Assembly (NCBI GenBank): GCA_026625625.1
Contig: CP113055.1
Location: 2,420,501-2,484,500, forward strand
Source of the DNA: Blastomonas sp. SL216
Lineage (GTDB): Bacteria; Pseudomonadota; Alphaproteobacteria; Sphingomonadales; Sphingomonadaceae
DNA: 64,000 nucleotides
Direction of reading: 5' to 3'
The notes below the pieces were generated by a model. That model did no database searches. It was not told where the DNA came from and saw only the letters and a list, made by a program, of their open reading frames with translations. The translations under genes and the position numbers were made by a program. Shown piece by piece: positions 7,549-18,767 of the stretch (position 1 is the first letter of the stretch; the number at the start of each line of letters is the position of its first letter).

Positions 7549-8295
7549 ATGAACAACGGGGCGCAAACCGAACCGGCGGATTGGCCATCCCGCACCGACG
7601 CAGAACAGCCTTGTCGCATCTTCATTGTTGAAGATGATGCAATCTTGCGCGCCAGCCTGATCGACCGGCTCAAGCGTGAGCCCGATATGCTGGTGGTCGG
7701 CGAAGCAGATTGCCTTTCCGCCGCCAAGGCCGCATTGCGCGGTGCAGCCGCTGGCGTTGATATCGTGCTGATCGACCTCGGCCTGCCCGATGGATCGGGG
7801 CTGGAGTTGATTGCCTCGATCTATCAGAGCAATGCCAGCACGAAGATGCTTGTCTTCACCGTGTTTGGCGATCGCAAGACCGTGAACGATGCACTAGCGG
7901 TCGGTGCCGACGGGTTCATCCTGAAGGACAGCGGCCCTGCCGAACTGGCCGCCGCTATTCGCGCTGCCCGCGACGGCGGCGTGCCGATCAGTCCCAAAGC
8001 CGCTGCGCAACTGTTGCGGGCGTTTCGCGAGATGCCTGCCGCCGCGCCCGACCTGGCAGCCCCTGCCGCAACGACCAAGCCAGAAGATTACGGTTTGACC
8101 GCGCGCGAACGCGAGACGCTGGAAACGCTGGCGCGCGGGTTCAGCCAGCGCGAGGCGGCAGAGATCCTGGGGGTATCGCACCATACCATCGTCTCGCATG
8201 TCAAAGCCATATACCAGAAAATGGCCGTAAACTCTCGGTCCGAAGCGGTGTTCGAAGCGATCCATAGCGGCCTTATCAAGGTGGATGGGCGATGA
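7549..8295 (+). CDS. NarL/LuxR-type response regulator
   Basis: 248 residues. Receiver domain at about 22-140: acidic pair E28-D29-D30, phosphoacceptor D76 in [11 protein letters not shown]104 and K126 in FILKDSG. After an Ala/Pro-rich linker comes a LuxR helix-turn-helix (about 179-240) with [20 protein letters not shown] and [25 protein letters not shown] seven bases before the ATG supports the start. The stop overlaps the start of the kinase gene (ATGA), so the pair is translationally coupled. Likely targets are the flanking envelope operons, because matching inverted repeats lie in both promoter regions; that is inference from position. Confidence 0.92.
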   Translation: MNNGAQTEPADWPSRTDAEQPCRIFIVEDDAILRASLIDRLKREPDMLVVGEADCLSAAKAALRGAAAGVDIVLIDLGLPDGSGLELIASIYQSNASTKMLVFTVFGDRKTVNDALAVGADGFILKDSGPAELAAAIRAARDGGVPISPKAAAQLLRAFREMPAAAPDLAAPAATTKPEDYGLTARERETLETLARGFSQREAAEILGVSHHTIVSHVKAIYQKMAVNSRSEAVFEAIHSGLIKVDGR

Positions 8296-10127
8296 TCGAA
8301 GTCGAGATCCCATCGGCTGAGGTAACCCCGGCACGCAAGTTGCGCGCCATGCTCTGGATCCTGGGCGTTCAGATTGCCTTTTGGGGCCTGGCGCTGCTTG
8401 TGCGGCCACCCGTGATCGACCCTGTTTTTGCTGACAACAGGCTGGCCAATATCCTGCTGGAAGACGCCGATGGTCAGCTCAAGCAGGCAGGCGGTCGGCC
8501 TGTTTACTATCTCGGGGATGGCCCTGAGGCACGTTTTGTCAGCACCGTTTCGCTTGACCATCCCGAGCGCGGCCTTGTCGTTTTCGCACCACGCTACAAC
8601 CGTTCTGTCACATTGTCGGTGAATGGACAGCGTGTTCCGTCATCGGATGCACCGGCCTGGCGCGGGGGCAAGCTGGGCAACAAATGGGTCATTCCTGCTG
8701 GACTATTGCGCTCAGGCACCAATAGCCTTTCGGCGGATGTCCGGCGGGAATGCTGCCGTGCCTATCTTGCTGACCTTATCGCTGCCCCGCCAGGCGCGAT
8801 CGATATCGCGATCCGGCAATGGCGGATGCAATCGCTGCTCCCCGCGCTCGGACTGATGGTGCTTGGACTGTTCGGGGCATTGACCTGCCTGCTGGCAGGG
8901 CGCAATACGCTTCACAAGCCTATAGCCAATGCTGCTGCGGTTGCCTTCACCGGCATGGCACTCGGCGGCCTGTGGCAGATCGATATCCTCACCCCCTCCA
9001 GCGAACCGCTTTATATATCCGCCGGCTTCATGACGCTGCTGGCGACGATGGGAGGACTGGTCGCCCTTGCCGACCGGTGGTTTTCCGGCGGCCCCCAGTT
9101 CGACCGTGCGCTTCTGATATTCGGAGCCGTTTTCAGTGTGATGACTGTGGCAGCCGCATTGGCTCCCGAACCGCTCCCGCGGGAGCTGCGAGATCTGTTC
9201 AATGTCCTTATCGTCCTGCTTTCCAATGCCGCGATCATCGCCTGCGTTGCCCGCGGCCTGAAAAGAGATGGAGAAGCGTTGGTCCTGGACGCCGCAGTGC
9301 TGCTGCTGGTGCCGTCGATCAGCCTGGCCGACCTGATCGATGCCCTGCAGACCGAACCATTGGTCCGCAACATAGCTCCGCTGGGCGTTCTGGCACTGGC
9401 CGTCCTGTTGCTGTTCGGTATCGTGCGGCGGGCGCAAATGCTCTCGCGGCGGCTTGAGGACGCCAATGCCGTGCTGGATGCGCGCATCGCCGAGAAGCAG
9501 GCTGAACTGGAAATCACCGCCGCGCTGCTGCGCCAGCGGGAAGCTGAAGCAGCTGTCCAGGGCGAACGTGCCCGTATCATGCGTGACATGCACGATGGCA
9601 TGGGCGGTCAATTGCTGTCGGTCCTGATGCTCTCGCGCGATGAGAACAGCCCTCGGCAGATGATCACGCATACTGTTGAGCAGGCGATAGATGATCTCAG
9701 GCTGCTGATCGACAGTCTGGACTCGGTGGGTGATACGATCGATTTTGCCCTGGGTCAGTTTCGCGAACGGGCCGAAGCCAAATTGCGCGCAGCAGGCATG
9801 AAACTGATTTGGTCGAACAGCCTGGATGGCCGTTCGATCATGCTTCCGCCCGGCACGATCCTGACGGTTTATCGCATCATGCAGGAAGCCATAAACAACG
9901 CCGTGCGTCATTCGGGTGGGAAAGTTGTAACCCTTACAATTGGCCAGTCTGGTTTGGGTGGCGTCGAGATCGCAATCGCCGATGACGGCCAGCCCGGACC
10001 GGCGCTGTGGAAGCGCGGGCGGGGCCTGTCCAATATGGAGGTGCGTGCCCAAGCCATCGGCGCGGCATTCCGGCTGGACACGGGCGCGAACGGCACGCAG
10101 GTGTTGCTGCAAATACCAATGACTTGA
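8292..10127 (+). CDS. Multi-TM HisKA_3 sensor histidine kinase
   Basis: 611 residues. TM1 is at about 20-37, followed by an extracytoplasmic domain (about 38-175) that looks beta-rich and contains an adjacent Cys-Cys (RRECCRAYL). Seven further hydrophobic segments follow, between about 181 and 378, giving a 7TM-DISM-like layout. A short coiled coil (about 383-425) leads to the HisKA_3 box [16 protein letters not shown], with phosphoacceptor H434. The ATPase domain has the N-box [12 protein letters not shown] and the G-box IADDGQPG ... GRGLSNM. The partner is the response regulator with which it overlaps. The signal is unknown; an envelope or carbohydrate-type ligand is only a guess from the extracytoplasmic domain. 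Confidence 0.9.
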   Translation: MIEVEIPSAEVTPARKLRAMLWILGVQIAFWGLALLVRPPVIDPVFADNRLANILLEDADGQLKQAGGRPVYYLGDGPEARFVSTVSLDHPERGLVVFAPRYNRSVTLSVNGQRVPSSDAPAWRGGKLGNKWVIPAGLLRSGTNSLSADVRRECCRAYLADLIAAPPGAIDIAIRQWRMQSLLPALGLMVLGLFGALTCLLAGRNTLHKPIANAAAVAFTGMALGGLWQIDILTPSSEPLYISAGFMTLLATMGGLVALADRWFSGGPQFDRALLIFGAVFSVMTVAAALAPEPLPRELRDLFNVLIVLLSNAAIIACVARGLKRDGEALVLDAAVLLLVPSISLADLIDALQTEPLVRNIAPLGVLALAVLLLFGIVRRAQMLSRRLEDANAVLDARIAEKQAELEITAALLRQREAEAAVQGERARIMRDMHDGMGGQLLSVLMLSRDENSPRQMITHTVEQAIDDLRLLIDSLDSVGDTIDFALGQFRERAEAKLRAAGMKLIWSNSLDGRSIMLPPGTILTVYRIMQEAINNAVRHSGGKVVTLTIGQSGLGGVEIAIADDGQPGPALWKRGRGLSNMEVRAQAIGAAFRLDTGANGTQVLLQIPMT

Positions 10128-10575
<448 letters not shown>

Positions 10576-10758
10576 GGCCTGGCGAGCCAAAACGCGCGCG
10601 TTTCGGCGATCCAATCGGTTCCCGCAGGGCATCAAATGCGTGGTCGATCTGCGGGAAGGCGGGCCATTAGCGCAGGCTTGGCCGCTTGCCAAGGGGGAAT
10701 CCGGCATGCAAGTGGCGGAAAGCTTGTATGCTGCGATGCAACACCTTAGATTAAGCCC

Positions 10759-11157
10759 ATGAGCAACAACTCTTTCCGTTTCGGTCAGGACGATGCACCC
10801 GAAGGCAGCGCGTCTTCCGGTGCGGTGGTGATGCCCCGTGTGGCGCGGGCGCGCTATGCGATCGGCGATGTGGTGCGACACCGCATTTTCGACTTTCGCG
10901 GCGTGGTATTCGATATCGATCCGGTGTTCGCCAACAGCGAGGACTGGTACGAATCGATCCCCGAGGAACTGCGCCCGGCCAAGGACCAGCCGTTCTACCA
11001 CCTGTTCGCCGAAAATGCCGAGAACAGCTATATCGCCTATGTCAGCCAGCAGAATCTGGTGAAGGACGACAGCAACGGACCCGTGGATCACCCGGCGGTG
11101 CCGCAGCTGTTCGGGCCGTTCGCCGGCGGGCGCTACCGCCTGCGCACCATGCACTGA
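10759..11157 (+). CDS. hspQ: Heat shock protein HspQ / hemimethylated-DNA-binding YccV-like
   Basis: 132 residues. After an unstructured front (about 1-28) comes the YccV domain: ARYAIGDVVRHRIFDFRGVV, FDIDPVFANSEDWY, QPFYHLFAENAENSYIAYVS and QQNLVKDDSNGPVDHP. In enterobacteria HspQ is a specificity-enhancing factor of Lon and has been reported to bind hemimethylated oriC. In alphaproteobacteria it is a single short cytoplasmic protein as here. The C-terminal tail (VPQLFGPFAGGRYRLRTMH) is slightly longer than in enterobacteria. Monocistronic. Confidence 0.88.
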   Translation: MSNNSFRFGQDDAPEGSASSGAVVMPRVARARYAIGDVVRHRIFDFRGVVFDIDPVFANSEDWYESIPEELRPAKDQPFYHLFAENAENSYIAYVSQQNLVKDDSNGPVDHPAVPQLFGPFAGGRYRLRTMH

Positions 11158-11188
11158 CCTTCCAGACCGGCAGGCCGATGGCCTCCGG

Positions 11189-12067
11189 TCAGGACCGCAG
11201 CTTCCATCCCGACCGCAGCAGCGCATAGCATCCGATGCCTAGCGCGGCGTTGATCGCCAGCAGCAGCAGCGATCCCGTCAGCAGTGGCGAATCGGTGGTG
11301 CCGATAAAGCCGTAGCGAAAGCCCGAGATCACGTAGAAGAACGGATTGGCATGGCTGAGAGCGCGAAACGTGGGTGCCATGGCATCGACCGAGTAGAAGG
11401 TGCCGGACAGCAGCGCGAGCGGCGCAACCACGAAATTGGTGATCGCGGCGGCATGATCGAATTTCTCTGCCCAGATCGAGGTGAGCACGCCCATGAAGGC
11501 CAGCATCACCGCGCCCATCAGCCCGAACCACAGGATCGCCCAGAGATGCTGCGGCGTCACATGGATTCCCGGCCAGAGCAGCATCGCCAGCCAGACCGCA
11601 CCGCCGACCAGAAACGCGCGCGTGACCGCGGCAATGACCAGCGACACCAGCACTTCGAGCTCGGACAGCGGCGGCATCAGGTAATCGATGATCGTGCCCT
11701 GGATCTTGCCGACCAGCAGCGAGAAGCTGGAATTGGCAAAGCTGTTCTGCATCATCGCCATCACGATGAGGCCCGGCGCCAGGAAATCGGCAAAGGGCAC
11801 GTCGAGCACGGTGCGCCCGCTGCGCCCCAGTGCGACGGTGAAAATCACCAGATACAGCATGGTGGTGATCGCCGGGGCCCAGATGGTCTGCAACTGCACC
11901 TTGAAGAAACGCCGCACCTCTTTCATATAGAGGGCTTTCAGTCCTCCCCAGTTTATCGCGCTGATCCTAACGGTGCCGGGTTCCGCAAAGGCGGGTCCGG
12001 ATCGCAATTCCGGCCTTGTGCCGGTCTGGGCCACGCCAGCGGGGGGATTTGGTGCTTGATCGTTCAT
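11189..12067 (-). CDS. ABC-2 type transporter permease
   Basis: 292 residues. A cytoplasmic N-terminus of about 40 residues leads to an ABC2_membrane core with six hydrophobic segments. It includes KEVRRFFKVQLQTIWAP before TM1, FLAPGLIVMAMMQNSFANSS and the LLSGTFYSVDAMAPTFRALSHANPFFYVISGFRY signature (split here over the TM5-TM6 re-entrant region) seen in YadH-type permeases. Such permeases work with a separate ATPase to export lipids, polysaccharides or drugs. No ATP-binding cassette gene is adjacent in this window, so its partner is encoded elsewhere. Divergent from gcrA. Confidence 0.88.
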   Translation of the reverse strand: MNDQAPNPPAGVAQTGTRPELRSGPAFAEPGTVRISAINWGGLKALYMKEVRRFFKVQLQTIWAPAITTMLYLVIFTVALGRSGRTVLDVPFADFLAPGLIVMAMMQNSFANSSFSLLVGKIQGTIIDYLMPPLSELEVLVSLVIAAVTRAFLVGGAVWLAMLLWPGIHVTPQHLWAILWFGLMGAVMLAFMGVLTSIWAEKFDHAAAITNFVVAPLALLSGTFYSVDAMAPTFRALSHANPFFYVISGFRYGFIGTTDSPLLTGSLLLLAINAALGIGCYALLRSGWKLRS

Positions 12068-12135
12068 GGTGGATGCGCCTATCGGCGGTCACCAGACCGG
12101 GCAAGCCCCAATAGGTCAAGAAGGAATTGCTTTTC

Positions 12136-12894
12136 ATGTCATGGACCGACGAGCGCATCGATCAGCTCAAAACCATGTGGGAGAAGGGCCTCACTGCCAG
12201 CCAGATCGCAGAAGAGCTGGGCGGGGTCAGCCGTAACGCCGTTATCGGCAAGGCACACCGCCTGGGACTGAAGTCGCGCCCCTCGCCGGTCAAGCCGGGC
12301 GAAGCCAAGCCCAAGCCCGCACCGAAGAAGGAAGCCGCGCCCAAGCCCGCCAAAAAGGCGGAAGCCGAGGTTGCCGCCGACGAGCCGCCATTCAAGGTCG
12401 ACGCGCCCGCCGCCAAGCCGGTGCGCGCCGCGCCTGCTCCCGCACCGGTGCCGACCCCTGCCCCGCGGCCGGTCGAAGCCGCGCCGGTGGTGGACGAGGA
12501 CGACGACGATCTGGACGACATGCCCGAAGCCGTTGCCGCTCCCGAAGCCAAGCCGCAGCCGCGTATCGTTTCGGTCGGCCCCGGCGGCTTTCTGCGCCAG
12601 GGCCCCGGCGACCAGCAGGCCCCGATCCCGCCGGCTCCGCCGCGCCGCCTGGTGCCTGCGCGCCCCAGCCCGGAGATCGCCGACAAGACGAGCCTGCTCG
12701 ACCTCACCGACCGCATCTGCCGCTGGCCGATGGGGCATCCGGGCGAGCCGGACTTCCATTTCTGCGGCGAGCAGGTGAACCCCGGCTTCCCCTATTGCGT
12801 CGAGCATTGCGGCCGCGCCTATCAGGCCCAGCTGCCGCGCGGCACACGTCGCCCGCCCCCGCCGATGCCCTTTGGCGGACCCCGCGTGCGCTGA
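12136..12894 (+). CDS. gcrA: GcrA cell-cycle regulator
   Basis: 252 residues; start at the ATG at 12136, with AAGGAA nine bases upstream; the family begins MSWTDERI. The conserved N-terminal helix-turn-helix (about 1-45) reads WTDERIDQLKTMWEKGLTAS and GGVSRNAVIGKAHRLGL. A long Ala/Pro/Lys-rich linker (about 50-175, with an acidic patch DEDDDDLDD) follows, and the conserved C-terminus has CRWPMGHPGEPDFHFCG and YCVEHCGRAYQ, probably the sigma-70-binding part. GcrA binds sigma-70 holoenzyme and, with CcrM methylation of GANTC, activates division-cycle genes in alphaproteobacteria. The linker is longer than in Caulobacter. Confidence 0.93.
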   Translation: MSWTDERIDQLKTMWEKGLTASQIAEELGGVSRNAVIGKAHRLGLKSRPSPVKPGEAKPKPAPKKEAAPKPAKKAEAEVAADEPPFKVDAPAAKPVRAAPAPAPVPTPAPRPVEAAPVVDEDDDDLDDMPEAVAAPEAKPQPRIVSVGPGGFLRQGPGDQQAPIPPAPPRRLVPARPSPEIADKTSLLDLTDRICRWPMGHPGEPDFHFCGEQVNPGFPYCVEHCGRAYQAQLPRGTRRPPPPMPFGGPRVR

Positions 12895-13067
12895 GCATTT
12901 TCGAGCTGACCGCTAGCGGCGGGCGGCTCGGAAAATGCGGCAACGGGCCATCAGATCCCTGCCACCGGGGGTGGAAGGGATCCGAGGCGATCAAAGCCTG
13001 AACATTCTGGCGGATAAGTCCGGCGGGCCGCTTGCCCGTCCGGACCTTTGCGCCCTATAGCTACGGC

Positions 13068-15059
<1,992 letters not shown>

Positions 15060-15086
15060 GGCGAGCGATTCGGACAAAAGGAAAAT

Positions 15087-16421
15087 ATGCGCGGGAGTTC
15101 GGCCAGACGAATAATAGCATTGGCCAGCGCCTTTCTGCCCATGTCGCTGTGCCCGCTTCCGGTGTACGCACAGGCGATGTCGCCGCCAGCCACTCCAGCG
15201 CCAAGCGCCTTCGACCAGGGTGCGGCGGATGTCCTTGCGCTGCTCCAGGGCAAAGCCGAGGCGGCGAATGTCTTCAACCCAGCCTTTCTGACCGCTGTCC
15301 CGCCAGACCAGCTCGCGACCGTGCTCGCCTCGCTCAAGGCGCAGTTCGGGCAAGCGCAGGCGGTGACGGCGGTGCGTCGGATGGACGCCCGCTCCGCCAG
15401 CATCGATATCCGCTTCGACAAGGCGGTGGTCAGCTTCACCATCGGCGTGCTCGAGGGCAAGCTCTCCGGCCTGTTCATCACGGGCACGCGCACCGATGGC
15501 GACAGCCTGGACAAGGTGATCGCCGATATCGCCGCGCTGCCCGGGCGCAGCGGCCTGATCGTGCAGAAACTGACCGATAAGGGCGCTGAGACGCTGGTCA
15601 GCCACCATGCCGATGAGCGCTTTGCCATCGCCTCGGTGTTCAAGCTCTACGTGCTGGCCGAGATCGACCGCGCGGTGCGCGCCGACGAGCGCAAGTGGAG
15701 CGACGTGCTGCCGCTGACGCAGAAATCGCACCCGTCAGGCATTGCGCAGGACTGGCCCGACCAGGCCCCGATGACGCTGCAGACGCTGGCGACGCTGATG
15801 GTCTCGATCAGCGACAACAGCGCCACCGATACGCTGATCGCCGCGATCGGGCAGAAGCGGCTCGCAGCGATGATCCGCGCGAGCGGCCATAAACGGCCAT
15901 CGGACATGATCCCGCTGCTTTCGACGCAGCAGGTCACCGGGCTCAAGATGCCCGCCAATTCAGCCCTTCGCGACCGCTTTCTCGCCGCCGACGATGCCGC
16001 GCAGACAAAGCTGCTGGCCGAGGCGGGGGACAGGCTGCGGCTGAACAATCTCGACCTGTCGGTCTATACCGGCGGGCCCAACCAGATCGACACCATCGAA
16101 TGGTTTGCGAGCCCAGCCGATATCGCGCGGCTGCTGGCGATGCTGGAGAATGACGCCGATCCGGTGACCCGGGCGATCCTGAAGATCAATCCCGGCATCC
16201 CCCCGGTCAGCGCCAGGCGCTGGGAATATCTGGGTTACAAGGGCGGGTCGGAGCCCGGAATCATGGGCATGAGCTTCCTGCTCAGCAGCAAGACCGACGA
16301 ACACTATGTCGTCAGTGCGCTGGTCAATGATCCGGCGGCGGAGATCGACCAGCCGAAATTCATCACACTGATGACGCGGCTGCTCGATCAGCTGGCCGGG
16401 CCGCCAACCACTCGTCCCTGA
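15087..16421 (+). CDS. Exported serine hydrolase, class A beta-lactamase fold
   Basis: 444 residues, AAGGAAA before the ATG and a signal peptide ending VYAQA. An N-terminal DUF3887-like domain (about 45-150: NVFNPAFLTAVPPDQLATVL, FITGTR) precedes a beta-lactamase-type catalytic domain. The active-site motifs are S183-V-F-K186 (SxxK), S242-D-N244 (SDN) and K385-G-G (KTG box variant). The family includes class A beta-lactamases and related periplasmic serine hydrolases. The KGG box and the extra N-terminal domain argue for a housekeeping or uncharacterised hydrolase rather than a dedicated resistance enzyme. Its 3' end overlaps the convergent acetyltransferase gene by 59 bases. Confidence 0.85.
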   Translation: MRGSSARRIIALASAFLPMSLCPLPVYAQAMSPPATPAPSAFDQGAADVLALLQGKAEAANVFNPAFLTAVPPDQLATVLASLKAQFGQAQAVTAVRRMDARSASIDIRFDKAVVSFTIGVLEGKLSGLFITGTRTDGDSLDKVIADIAALPGRSGLIVQKLTDKGAETLVSHHADERFAIASVFKLYVLAEIDRAVRADERKWSDVLPLTQKSHPSGIAQDWPDQAPMTLQTLATLMVSISDNSATDTLIAAIGQKRLAAMIRASGHKRPSDMIPLLSTQQVTGLKMPANSALRDRFLAADDAAQTKLLAEAGDRLRLNNLDLSVYTGGPNQIDTIEWFASPADIARLLAMLENDADPVTRAILKINPGIPPVSARRWEYLGYKGGSEPGIMGMSFLLSSKTDEHYVVSALVNDPAAEIDQPKFITLMTRLLDQLAGPPTTRP

Positions 16422-16932
16422 GCAACCCGAACAGCAAGGTGTCGCGCACGCCGATATGCGTTTCCCACTCGGCGCGCAGATGGCCCTCCTGCACGAAGCC
16501 CATCGAGGTCAGCAGCGCGATGGAAAAGCGGTTATCGGGATCGGTGTCGGCGAACACGCGGCGCTGGCCTTCAGTGATGAACAGCTGGTCCAGCACCAAG
16601 CCCACGGCCTCGCGCGCAATCCCCTGGCCCCAGGCGGAGCGGTTCAGGATATAGCCGATCTCGCTGACATTCTCGCGCCGCTGGTGCGCATTCACCCATC
16701 CCAGCGCGGTGTCATCGCCGGTGCACGTGATGGCCCAGCTGCGCCACGCGGCATCTTCGCCCGCCACCGGCTCCAGCATCGCGCGAGTCTCCTCGACCGA
16801 CCGATGCGGGCCCGACGACCACCAGGTCATCAGTTCATCGTCGGACAGGATTTCGAACAGCGCCTCGGCGTCGCTCACGCGCACCTGGCGCAATGTCAGC
16901 CGGTCGCTTTGCCGAACGGGAAGGCCGCTCAT
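16363..16932 (-). CDS. GNAT family N-acetyltransferase (RimJ/RimL type)
   Basis: 189 residues from the ATG at 16932, which overlaps the stop of the LysR gene as ATGA. Acetyltransf_3 pattern: TERLTLRQVR-like opening (SDRLTLRQVRVSDAEALFEI), WAITCTGDDTALGWVNAH, EIGYILNRSAWGQGIAREAV (acetyl-CoA-binding motif) and NRFSIALLTSMGFVQEGHLR. Such enzymes acetylate protein N-termini or small amines; the substrate is unknown. Coupling to the LysR regulator suggests co-expression. The 3' end overlaps the convergent serine hydrolase gene. Confidence 0.88.
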   Translation of the reverse strand: MSGLPVRQSDRLTLRQVRVSDAEALFEILSDDELMTWWSSGPHRSVEETRAMLEPVAGEDAAWRSWAITCTGDDTALGWVNAHQRRENVSEIGYILNRSAWGQGIAREAVGLVLDQLFITEGQRRVFADTDPDNRFSIALLTSMGFVQEGHLRAEWETHIGVRDTLLFGLLRDEWLAARPADRAAASSV

Positions 16933-17741
16933 GCCGCAGTCAGCGCGGCGACCAGCGCCTTGACCTTTTTCTGCCGCCATTGCGGCGTCGGCGCGACCAT
17001 CCAGAAGGCGCGGCGCGATTCGCGGACTTCGCCGATCGCCACCAGCCGGCCCTCAGTCAGGTCGCGCTCGGCAAGCAGCCAGGGCACGGTGACGATGCCG
17101 AAGCCTGCAATCGCCGCATCAAGGCCCAGGCCTGCATCGGCGACCTGCATCACGGCCGAATCATCGGCCTCCTCGGCCCCCGCGCCACGCTGGCAGCCCG
17201 GCCAGTCGATCCGCCTGTCACCGGCATAGCCGGGGGCGGAAACGGTGACGAACTGCGCGGGACCGATCTGCGCGCCCTCCAGCTCTGCCGGGCCATCGGC
17301 GAGGCGGATCGCGCAATCGAGATTGGCCTCGGTAAAGTCGATATCGCTGTCGCCCGAAACCAGCGTGTAGCGGATTTCAGGATTGGCGGCGGCATAGCCG
17401 ATCAGCCGGTGGTGCAGCCATTTGGCGGCAAAGTCGCGCGGCACCGCGATGGTCAGGCGAAAGCTCGACTGGCCCTGCTGCATCGCGCGCACTGCCTCTT
17501 CGAACTGCAGAAAGCCGCTGCGCAGCGCATCGAGCCCGGCGCCTGCCTCATCGGTCAGCTCCAGCCCCTTGGGCGTGCGGCGGAACAGGACGACACCCAG
17601 CATCTCCTCCAGCGCGCGGATCTGCTGACCGACGGCCGCCGGGGTCACCGCCAGCTCATCCGCCGCGCGCGTGAAGCTGAGATGCCGGGCGGCAGCATCC
17701 AGCACGCGCAGGCCGTTGAGCGGAAGATGGGTACGCTTCAT
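16929..17741 (-). CDS. LysR family regulator (GcvA/AmpR-like)
   Basis: 270 residues. The N-terminal winged helix-turn-helix (about 5-65) has LPLNGLRVLDAAARHLSFTR, AADELAVTPAAVGQQIRALE and LFRRTPKGLELTDEAG, matching the GcvA/AmpR branch. The substrate-binding domain follows (LTIAVPRDFAAKWLHHRLIG, TLVSGDSDIDFTEANLDCAIR). At about 270 residues the effector domain is shorter than the usual 300. AmpR-type regulators often sit beside beta-lactamases, and a beta-lactamase-fold gene is close by, but it is convergent rather than divergent, so regulation of it is doubtful. The 3' end is coupled to the acetyltransferase. Confidence 0.88.
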   Translation of the reverse strand: MKRTHLPLNGLRVLDAAARHLSFTRAADELAVTPAAVGQQIRALEEMLGVVLFRRTPKGLELTDEAGAGLDALRSGFLQFEEAVRAMQQGQSSFRLTIAVPRDFAAKWLHHRLIGYAAANPEIRYTLVSGDSDIDFTEANLDCAIRLADGPAELEGAQIGPAQFVTVSAPGYAGDRRIDWPGCQRGAGAEEADDSAVMQVADAGLGLDAAIAGFGIVTVPWLLAERDLTEGRLVAIGEVRESRRAFWMVAPTPQWRQKKVKALVAALTAA

Positions 17742-17753
17742 GGGAAACGGTGA

Positions 17754-18173
17754 TTAGTCGGCAACCGCCGGGGCGACCAGTGGAAAACGCGGAATTTCGA
17801 CCGAGATCAGCTGGCCATCGTCGCACAGCATCCGGTAGACGCCTTCCATCTGCCCGGTCGGCGTGGTGAGCGGGCAGCCCGAGACATAATCATGCGCCTT
17901 GCCCGGCTGGATCACCGGCTGTTCGCCGACCACGCCCTCGCCATCGACCTGGTGGACGCCGCCGCGCCCATCGGTAATCACCCAGTGCCGCGTCAGCAGT
18001 TGAACCGGCTGGTCGGAATGGTTTTCGATGCGGATATGATAGGACCAGAACCAGCGGGCGCTGTCGGCGCGCGAGCGGTCCGGCAAGAAGCTCACCGCCA
18101 CCCGCACCGTGATGCCATGGGTGGTGGCCGAATGGCCGAAGAACCTGTCCATGCTGTCTTTGAAACGGTCCAT
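17754..18173 (-). CDS. apaG: ApaG domain protein
   Basis: 139 residues, near the family's usual 125-130, with an immunoglobulin-like ApaG fold: ATTHGITVRVAVSFLPDRSR, WFWSYHIRIENHSDQPVQLL, RHWVITDGRGGVHQVDGEGV, VVGEQPVIQPG, YVSGCPLTTPTGQMEGVYRM. ApaG is a small cytoplasmic protein linked in enterobacteria to cobalt/magnesium phenotypes and to the apaH locus; its molecular role is unsettled. A second in-frame ATG (residue 8) is a possible start. Twelve bases upstream of the LysR start on the same strand, so it may be co-transcribed with the LysR gene. Confidence 0.92.
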   Translation of the reverse strand: MDRFKDSMDRFFGHSATTHGITVRVAVSFLPDRSRADSARWFWSYHIRIENHSDQPVQLLTRHWVITDGRGGVHQVDGEGVVGEQPVIQPGKAHDYVSGCPLTTPTGQMEGVYRMLCDDGQLISVEIPRFPLVAPAVAD

Positions 18174-18252
18174 GCCGCCAATATGCCTCTTTCGGGCGGG
18201 CGGCGAAAGGGGGCGGGCGCGAATATTTGCAACCGCCCGGCCAGGCGTCCGC

Positions 18253-18675
18253 CTATTTGCCGCTTTCCTTCTTCAGATAGGCGATCACATCGGCGCGCTT
18301 CTGCGCATCGGACAGGCGAAAGCCCATCTTGGCACCGGGCACGAAGCCTTGCGGATTGGTGAGCCATCTGTCGAGCCGGGCCGCGTCCCAGGCGAACCTG
18401 GCCTTTTTCAGCGCTGGCGAATAGGCAAAGCCAGGCGCGCTGCCCGCCTTGCGACCGAACACGCCGCGATGCGCCGGGCCAACCCGGTTCGCGTCAAGCG
18501 AATGGCAGCCGGTGCAATTGTCCTCATAGACCTGCGCGCCGCGCGTCGCATCCCCTGCCGGCATCGCGGGTGCCGCGCCCGATGCAGTCGCCATGATCGC
18601 GCCGGTCCCGGCGATCACCGCCAGTATGAAGGTCAGGCCCATGGCCACCAGCGATCTGCCCTTTGCATTTACCAT
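18253..18675 (-). CDS. Class I cytochrome c (c2-like), membrane-anchored or exported
   Basis: 140 residues. The N-terminal hydrophobic segment (about 10-32) serves as signal or anchor. The heme site is C-T-G-C-H (NCTGCHSLDANRVGPAHRG) and the distal methionine is in VPGAKMGFRLSD; the rest follows the c2 pattern (GRKAGSAPGFAYSPALKK, DAARLDRWLTNPQGFVPG, RADVIAYLKK). Periplasmic electron carrier between the bc1 complex and terminal oxidases or other acceptors; the partner is not shown by the neighbours. Size and motif order fit a standard single-heme cytochrome. Confidence 0.93.
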   Translation of the reverse strand: MVNAKGRSLVAMGLTFILAVIAGTGAIMATASGAAPAMPAGDATRGAQVYEDNCTGCHSLDANRVGPAHRGVFGRKAGSAPGFAYSPALKKARFAWDAARLDRWLTNPQGFVPGAKMGFRLSDAQKRADVIAYLKKESGK

Positions 18676-18767
18676 CGAACACCTTTTTTGTCACGCCCTG
18701 CCGAACGACGCGGACGGATGCCCCATCCGCGCCGTTCGGGCAAGAGCGCCTGTCGATCAGACAATGG

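Noticed and set aside
16363-16421. Convergent overlap of serine hydrolase and acetyltransferase as a possible frameshift or fusion
   Set aside because: Both genes are full length with their own family C-termini; a short tail-to-tail overlap is ordinary in compact genomes.
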